NCBI GenBank assembly: GCA_035772735.1
Contig: JASDFA010000007.1
Coordinates: 85,893,501 to 85,957,500 of the forward strand
Reading direction: 5' to 3'
Length of the DNA: 64,000 nt
Source: Datura wrightii
Lineage: Eukaryota; Streptophyta; Magnoliopsida; Solanales; Solanaceae
The first letter of the stretch is position 1, and each line of letters opens with the position of its first letter. A model generated the notes under the pieces. It made no database searches, was not told the DNA's origin, and saw only the letters and a list, made by a program, of their open reading frames with translations. Below, in pieces: positions 57,819 to 64,000 of the stretch. The translations under genes and the position numbers were made by a program.

Positions 57819-59040
57819 ATGCCTCCATATCAAATAAACGAAAGGAGAAACGGAAACAACCACAAGAATGGCAATGGAGAGGGGCACCATCAGGCCCCAC
57901 TAGCCCATGAGGAGCATGCACCAGAGTCGGCTGCCCACGCTGAATTCAGGGCAGCCATACAGATGCTAGCACAGGCCTTAACTACCCAGGTCAATCAGCA
58001 GGCGGTGGCGTATCTCCCTCAAAATGGGATTGTGTAGACGGCTCGGGTCAGGGATTTTTTGAGGATGAACCCAGCGGAGTTCCTTGGTTCAAAAGTAAAT
58101 AAGGACCCTCATGAGTTCATTGATGAGATTCTGAAGATCACCCAAGTCATGGGGAGTGCGTTGACTTGGCCTCTTATCAGCTGAAAGGGGTTGCGCATAT
58201 CTGGTTCAAATAATGGAAAGATAGTAAGGTAGTGGGAGTAGGCCCTATCCGTTGGGATAAGTTTCATGTCGCCTTTCTAGATCGATTCTTCCCTCGTGAG
58301 ATGAGGGAGCTGAAAGCGACCGAGTTTTTGAATCTGAAGCAAGGTAACATGTCAGTTCAGGAGTATGCTCTAGAGTTCACCCGTTTATCAAAGTATGCAC
58401 CAGAGTTAGTGGTAGATCAGCGAGCTCGGGTGAAAAGATTTGTACATGGAGTAGCGGACTATCTGGAAAAGGATTCTAGGGTCGTCATGTTGCATCAGGA
58501 CATGGATTTTTCCTGCATAATTTTACACAACCAGCAGATGGAGGTGGTGTATCATAGGTAGAGAGAGGCCAAGAGGTCCAGGACAGACAATTATGGGACT
58601 TCTCAGCCTAGATCGGGGGATGGGCATCACCAGCAGTCTCACCATAGGTCTTTTCCTCCAGCACCATCATCAGCTGATGCACCATCTAGCCACAAGGTAA
58701 TCAGAGGAGCAGGGCCTCAGATTCGAGGGGCCAGGGTAGCATGCATATAGATCGCACCTTCTTAGCCTATGCGAAGTGTGGCAAGAATCACCCAGAGAGG
58801 TGTTTAGTTGGCTCAAACGCTTGTTTCGGGTGTGGGAAAATCAGACACAGACTCAGAGATTGCCCTTCAGTCAGATCATGGGGTGGTAGAGACCATACAT
58901 GAGCCGCTAGTCCAGCATCTCCAATAGCACGTCCCTCCCAACAGGGTTCTTCGACTAGTTCAGCTGGCGGTCAGTGCCAAAACAGTTTTTATGCCCTTGC
59001 ATCTCGGTAGGAGCGGGAGACTTCCTCTGATGTGGTTACT
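57819..59040 (+). pseudogene. Element F gag
   Basis: Start ATG at 57819 (MPPYQINERRNGNNHKNG), chosen because it matches the position and sequence of A's gag start. A stop at 58035 interrupts before RVRDFLRMNPAEFLGSKV. The core resumes 58232-58561: FHVAFLDRFFPREMRELKAT, FLNLKQGNMSVQEYALEFTR, LSKYAPELVVDQRARVKRFV. Two zinc knuckles are complete near 58768-58865: C-AK-C-GKN-H-PER-C and C-FG-C-GKIR-H-RLRD-C. The gene has several frame shifts, but it is the most complete gag in the window. Confidence 0.86.
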
Positions 59041-59330
59041 GGTATGTTGTGAGTTTTCCATCTTGATGCATATGCTTTGTTAGATCCATGGGCTACTTTG
59101 TCTTTTGTGAAACCTTATGTGGCTAGTAGTTACAGAGTCAACCCCAAAACCTTGTCGGAACCCTTCTTAGTCTCTACTCCAGTGGGTGATTCAGTCATGG
59201 CTAGACGGGTATATAAAAGTTGTCCGATCACAGTCCTCCAAAAAGTCACCTTAGTAGATTTAGTAGAGTTTGCCATGACTGATTCTGATGTTATCCTCGG
59301 CATGGATTGACTATTTTCATGTTATGCCTC
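59041..59330 (+). pseudogene. Element F protease
   Basis: ALLDPWATLSFVKPYVASSY, with the catalytic Asp at 59083-59085. The Gly of the D-P-G motif, essential for fold and activity in retropepsins, is Trp here (GGG/GGA to TGG change). It continues STPVGDSVMARRVYKSCPIT and SDVILGMD, then a stop in place of the Trp codon of the GMDW motif at 59310. Inactive. Confidence 0.82.
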
Positions 59331-59489
59331 CGTTAATTGTGTAACCCGTGGTAGAGTTTAGATTTTCGGGTGAGCCAGTCTTAGAATGAAAGGGTAGTTC
59401 AGTTGTTCCTGTAGTTCATTTCATTTCCTATCTTAAGGCCAGAAAGATGATTTGTAAAGGTTGTGTGTACCATTAAGTTAGGGCTAAGG

Positions 59490-60290
59490 ATGCTACATCT
59501 GACACCCCGACTATCCAATCAGTTCCAGTAGTATGTGAGTATCCAAAAGTGTTCCCAGATGATCTACCGGGTATTCCTCCCGAAAGGGAAATCAATTTTG
59601 GTATTGACCTCCTAACCGACACGCAGCCTATATCTATTCCTCCTTATTGAATGGCTTCATCTGAGCTAAAGGAGTTGAAATATCAGTTGAAGAACCTTCT
59701 AGACAAGGGTTTCATCAGACCTAGCAAGTCTCCATAGGGTGCACCAGTTCTCTTTGTCCGCAAGAAAGATGGCTCTCTTCGTACGTGTATTGATTATCGG
59801 CAATTAAACAAGGTCACTATCAAGAATAGGTACCCTCTACCCAGGATTGATGATTTGTTTGACCAGCTTCAGGGTGCCAAGTGCTTTTCGAAGATAGATC
59901 TTAGGTCCGGATACCATCAGCTCAGGGTTCAGGAGAGTGACATTCCGAAAACAACCTTCAGAACTCGATATGGTCATTATGAGTTTGTAGTTATGTCTTT
60001 TCAACTAACAAATGCTCCTGCAGCTTTTATGGACCTGATGAACAGGGTGTTCAAGCCATATCTAGATATTTCTGTGATTGTGTTCATAGATGATATCCTT
60101 ATATACTCTCGGAGTGAGGATGAGCATGCTACTTATTTGAGGGTGGTGTTGCAGACTTTGAAGGATCGTCAATTGTATGTAAAATTCAGCAAGTGTGAGT
60201 TTTGGTTGAATTCTGTGGCGTTCTTGGGCCATGTGGTGTCTAGTGAGGGTGTGCAAGTAGACTTAAGAAGATAGAGGCGATGAAGAATTG
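59490..60290 (+). pseudogene. Element F reverse transcriptase
   Basis: IPPERE-NFGIDLL, a stop in PPY*MA (59648), LLDKGFIRPSKSP, stop, GAPVLFVRKKDGSLRT, IDYRQLNKVTIKNRYPLPRI, then 59855-60274: FDQLQGAKCFSKIDLRSGYH, QLRVQESDIPKTTFRTRYGH, NAPAAFMDLMNRVFKPYLD and the catalytic FIDD at 60083-60094, CEFWLNSVAFLGHVVSSEGV. The catalytic core is well kept; three stops and a frame shift at 60268 break the gene. Confidence 0.88.
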
Positions 60291-60870
60291 GCCCAGATCG
60301 GTTAATCCTTCAGATATCAGAAGTTTCTTGGGCTTATACTATTAGAGGTTTGTTGAAGGGCTTTCATCTATCGCAGCACCATTGACTAAACTAACCCAGA
60401 AGAGGTAAAGTTCCAATGGTCGGAGGCTTGTGAGAAGAGCTTCCAAGCGTTGAAGGCTTTACTCACCTCGGCACCAATGTTGACCCTACCCGAGGGTACT
60501 AATGGGTTCGTTGTGTATTGTGATGGTTCAAGGATCGGACTTGGGTGTGTATTGATGCAGCATGAAAATGTTATAGCATATGCCTCCAAACAGCTGAAAG
60601 TTCATGGGAAGAATTACCCGACCCATGATCTTAAATTTGCGGCAGTGGTATTCGCCTTGAGGATATGGAAACATTATTTGTACGAAGTCCACGTGGATGT
60701 GTTTATGGAACATAAGAGTCTACAATATGTGTTTACCCAAAAGGATCTCAATCTTCAGTAAAGGAGGTGGTTAGAGCTACTCAAGGTTATGACATGAGTG
60801 TCCTTTACCATCGGGCAAGGCTAATATAGTAGAGGATGCACTTTGTAGACTCCCTATGTAGAGTGTGTCC
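60291..60870 (+). pseudogene. Element F RNase H
   Basis: SFLGLY with a stop, FVEGLSSIAAPLTKL, frame shift near 60408, then 60450-60761: LLTSAPMLTLPEGTNGFVVY, CDGSRIGLGCVLMQ (D-G-S; other copies have D-A-S), KNYPTHDLKFAAVVFALRIW, VDVFMEHKSLQYVFTQKDLN (usual T-D-H changed to M-E-H). Stop at 60759, then LLKVMT-type text and the YHRARLI frame-shifted end. Confidence 0.83.
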
Positions 60871-60879
60871 CATATGGAT

Positions 60880-61900
60880 GAGGGGAGGAAGGAGCTGGTG
60901 AAGGATGTGCATCGACTTGCAAGGTTAGGAGTTTGTTTGCTTGACTCGACCGATGCCGGTGTTATAGTTCAGAACGGACCAGAATCGTCCATGGTTACTG
61001 ATGTAAAAGCTAGATAAGATGAGAACCCTATTTTGGTAAAGTTAAAGAAGGCCGTTCAGAATCAGAATATAGAGGTCTTCTCCAAAGAGGGAGATGGTGA
61101 GCTTCGATACCACAGTGTTTTATGTGTTTTGGATGTTGATGATTTGAGGAATCGGATATTGCACGACGCTCATGGATCTAGGTATTCTATACACTCAGGT
61201 GCCACCAAGATGCACCATGACCAACGGGAAGTCTATTTGTGGAATGGCATGAAGAAGGACATAGCAGAATTTGTGGCTAAGTGTCTAAACTATCAGCAGG
61301 TGAAGGTTGAGCACCAAAGACCCCGAGGTGTGCTCCAAGATATTAGCATTCCTACTTGTAAATGGGAAGAAATCAATATGGACTTCATAACAAGTTTTCC
61401 TCACACTCGTCGGTAATATGACTCCATTTGAGTTGTTGTAGACAGATCGACCAAAGCTGCTCATTTTCTACCGGTCCAAACCACTGATTCTGTGGATGAT
61501 TATGAAAAACTATACATTCAGGAGTTGGTTCGATGTCATGGAGTTCCCTTGTCCATCATATCGGACAGAGGTACTCAGTTTACCTCTCAGTTTTTGAAAT
61601 CATTTAAAAAAGGACTGGGTACTCAAGTTAAGCTCAGCATAGCATTTCACCCGCAAACGGATGGTCAAGCGGAGCAGACAATTCAGACTCTCAAGCACAT
61701 GTTGAGAGCATGTGTGATTGACTTCAAGGGTAGTTAGGATGACCATTTGCCTATTATTGAGTTTGCGTACTATAACAGCTACCACTCCAGCATTCAGATG
61801 GCTCCGTTCGAGGCTCTCTATGGGCGGAGATGTAAATCACCTATTGGCTAGTTTGAAGTTTGTGAAGCTACAATGGTAGGACCAGATTCAGTCCATGAGG
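60880..61900 (+). pseudogene. Element F integrase
   Basis: 61033-61416: ELRYHSVLCVLDVDDLRN, GSRYSIHSGATKMHHDQ, YLWNGMKKDIAEFVAKCLNY (second Cys of the HHCC finger changed to Tyr), MDFITSFPHTRR (Asp 61381-61383), stops at about 61414 and 61429, VVVDRSTKAAHFLPV. 61492-61737: LYIQELVRCHGVPLSIISDR (Asp 61564-61566) and QTDGQAEQTIQTLKHM (Glu 61672-61674): DD(35)E is in frame. A stop at 61735, then HLPIIEFAYYNSYHSSIQMA and PFEALYGRRCKSPIG. Confidence 0.86.
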
Positions 61901-61959
61901 CTATGGAGAAGGTTCAGCTCATACGAGACAGGTTGAAAATAGCTCAAAGTCGCCAAAAA

Positions 61960-62430
61960 GTCCTATACCGATGTGAGAAGGAGAGAATTAGAGTTCGAAG
62001 TGGATGATTGGGTATTTCTGAAGGTGTCTCCCATAAGGGAGTTGCGGTTTGGAAAGAAAGGAAAACTCAAACCTCATTATGTTGGCCCCTATCGAATTGT
62101 GAAACAGGTTGGCAAGGTGGCATATGAATTGGAGTTGCCCTCAGAATTATCTTCCATTCATCTTGTTTTCCATGTATCGCTCTTAAAGAAGTGTTTGGGT
62201 TATCCAGCTCTAGTTGTCCCGGTGGATAGTGTTGATGTGAAAGATAGCCTTAGTTATGAAAAGGTTCAGGTGGAAATATTAGATCGTCAGGTTCATAGGC
62301 TAAGGAACAAGGAGGTAGCTTCAGTCAAGGTGTTATGGAGGAATCCGCATGTTGAGGAGCTACATGGGAAGCCGAAGTGGATATGATGGCTAGATACTCG
62401 CACCTATTCCCTTCCGGCTTAGTTTTAGTT
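61960..62430 (+). pseudogene. Element F integrase C-terminus and chromodomain-like tail
   Basis: Open segment 61973-62386: RRRELEFEVDDWVFLKVSPI, RFGKKGKLKPHYVGPYRIVK, VAYELELPSELSSIHLVFHV, SLLKKCLGYPALVVPVDSVD, VEILDRQVHRLRNKEVASVK, VLWRNPHVEEL. A one-base loss near 62353 shifts the final TWEAEVDMMARYSHLF-type end (to about 62405) out of frame. The module order (GPY/F, then chromodomain-like) identifies a chromovirus. Confidence 0.82.
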
Positions 62431-62678
62431 TGAGGTATTAGTTTTTTTCCCTAGGACTCTATTTAGTTTTCATGTTCAGTTCATGTGCCCAATTTCTTTT
62501 ATGTCAAAGTATGTATGTATGGTTTGTGAATTCAGTTCATCCATGTAGTTCAGTTCGGAGGTAATTATTCCGTTAGTTTTTAGCTTAAATGATCAGTATT
62601 TGAATAAGATGATTGCATTTCTCTGCTTTTCTGTATGCTTTTCAACATTCAAGGACGAATGTTCCCAAGGGAAGATAT
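62431..62678 (+). other. Element F 3' spacer and polypurine tract
   Basis: About 230 bases without coding signal, then the CATTCAAGGACGAATG phrase (62646-62661) shared with B, C and D, and the purine tract AAGGGAAGATA (62668-62678). Confidence 0.75.
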
Positions 62679-63566
62679 TGTAAAGCTTCAAAGGACCTAA
62701 GATTAGACCCGGGAGTTGAAAAGGAAAAACTGAAAAATCTACACCAGTTCATAGACGAGTCATTATGTGACTCATGAGGGTGACCACGAGTCGTTAGGTG
62801 ACTCGTGGTGAGGAGCTAGCTTAAGTTCTAGAATTTGAGTTTTGAAGACACCACGGGCATGACCACGAGTCATGGTCAGACCCCACGACTCATTGAGTTA
62901 GCCATGGCCAAAGGAAATTGAAAGGAGAAGTTTGAGTGGTAGTGAACCCTATGATAGGACCCACGAGTCGTGGTCAGGCACCACTATTCATCGGGATGGT
63001 CATGGTCAAGATTGGTCAAAGGATGATGGCTGTTGGGAAGTGGAGACCACGAAAGGTGACCACGAGTCATGGTCACCAACCACGATCCATTAAGTCCCTC
63101 GTGGGGACCCTTTGAGGAAAATGGACAGTGCATACGACGACAGCAAGTAACGACTCGTTCCCGGGGACGACAATTCGTCCAGTCCCTCATTGGGACTGGC
63201 AGTTAGTTTTTAATTGCGAATTTATTAAGGGTATTATCATCATTCCTAAGCCCTACGGTCTTATACTACGTTGTTTTAAGCTATTTTTAGGGTGTATTAA
63301 GATAGGTTACGTCACTCTAGCCTATTCAAAACTCATGCATGCAAAGTTCAAGAGTGTGAAGGGTGACCAAGCATAAAACCACAAGGTTCTTCATCAATTG
63401 TTCTTTAATTCCTCTTGGGCAAGTAAGAGAGTGATAGAATCCAAGTCTCTCAGGTATGTAGGGTTATGAGTGAGTGAATTTGTTCACACTCATACCCAAT
63501 CTCTCCTAATTTATGAAATTCTATTTGAAAATTTTATGGGATTTTATTCGAAATTCTTATGAAATC
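62679..63566 (+). mobile_element. Element F 3' LTR, truncated
   Basis: TGTAAAGCTTC start after the purine tract. 62750-63190 repeats the CACGAGTCGT motif cluster of the 5' LTR. 63290-63566 keeps a segment, containing the CATGCATGCAAAGT phrase and AGGTATGTAGGGTTATGA, that A's LTR shares and F's 5' LTR lacks. The next LTR interrupts it at 63567. Confidence 0.85.
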
Positions 63567-64000
63567 TGATATACCCCGTAGGATTCCCGGCACCTAGATG
63601 GACTATTCGTGCGTTGGTCAAGCATATTTGGAAGCCATACGTGCTAGGGAAAGGCCCGGGAAAAGACCGGACGAGTAACCTGTCTAACCATCGCGGGAGG
63701 AGCCGAGGCAGAGCACCTCCGCGATGGCAGCGTGTCACGGAGGTGAAGCCTTCGCGTTGGCTCCGTGACACGTTGGCCTTGTCCAGGCCCAAGTATATAA
63801 AGCCCCACTTCGGTTTTAAGTTAATTATTCTCATAAAAATTTCCAGAAAACAGAGAGGAAAACCAGAGAAAGGAAAAAGAACGAAGAGGGTAATATAATT
63901 TTTGTCCGATTACGCTGCCAAACGCAGTCCAAACCCAAATTAACCTCAGATACCGAGGTATTTAGCAGCAGAGAGCATTCCTACGGATTTAGTTTCGTGA
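63567..64000 (+). mobile_element. D-family LTR, start only
   Basis: TGATATACCCCGTAGGATTC onward matches the start of D's LTRs. Both promoter hairpins are present (first about 63688-63727 with one bulged base, second 63731-63772 perfect) and TATATAAAG is at 63794. It continues past the window edge, so whether a full element or solo LTR follows is unknown. The ORFs on both strands here (63544-63898) are produced by the palindromic sequence. Confidence 0.9.
63794..63802 (+). promoter_or_regulatory. TATA box of the D-family LTR at the right edge
   Basis: TATATAAAG followed by CCCCACTTCGG, 21 bases after hairpin 2, as in D's 3' LTR. Confidence 0.65.

Overview
The window is plant nuclear DNA made almost wholly of nested, decayed LTR retrotransposons. 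No intact host gene, tRNA, rRNA or CRISPR array was seen. Evidence for a plant: Ty3/gypsy pol domains ending in a chromodomain-like tail, LTRs of about 1.7-2.7 kb, primer-binding sites complementary to initiator tRNA-Met (TGGTATCAGAGC), Athila-like pol, and a coding remnant of the 'putative plant transposon protein' type. The mix of families looks like Solanaceae pericentromeric heterochromatin; that placement rests on recall of family consensus, not a search.

Layout (working names are mine). A: minus-strand Tekay/Del-like element, gag 1-995, PBS 1191-1202, 5' LTR 1207-3562, inserted in the 5' LTR of B. B: plus-strand Tekay-like element, LTR remainder 3563-4894, damaged gag-pol, 3' LTR 9932-12452. 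G: plus-strand Athila/Tat-like element carrying a plant-transposon-protein pseudogene (12480-13886, resuming 33845-34270) and a 3' LTR 35648-37161. C sits inside that pseudogene (13892-33839, 5-bp duplication GAAGC), and D sits inside C's 5' LTR (14882-25027, duplication GTTAT). C and D belong to one family: about 2.5 kb LTRs, no recognisable gag, protease or most of RT, but a readable integrase and chromodomain.

The right half is a minus-strand Athila-like element (37162-38857, 52144-52843, 55567-55954) broken by three insertions: E1, a solo-type LTR (38858-41616 with its end at 52123-52143); E2, a solo LTR with perfect CACAT duplication (52844-55566); and F, a plus-strand Tekay-like element (5' LTR 55955-57611, gag-pol 57819-62430, 3' LTR from 62679). 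E1 in turn carries H, a minus-strand B-family element (41617-52122) whose gag end is joined to a foreign LTR-like piece and a second copy of the E1 tail. F's 3' LTR is cut at 63567 by another LTR of the D family, which runs off the window.

Nothing here functions as a pathway. The genes are parallel copies of the same retroelement toolkit (gag, protease, reverse transcriptase, RNase H, integrase, chromodomain), all interrupted. The most interesting points are the C/D family, which looks trans-mobilised, with two consecutive perfect hairpins just upstream of its LTR TATA box; dense ACGAGTCGT-like motif clusters in LTRs of unrelated families; and a duplicated recombination scar around H.
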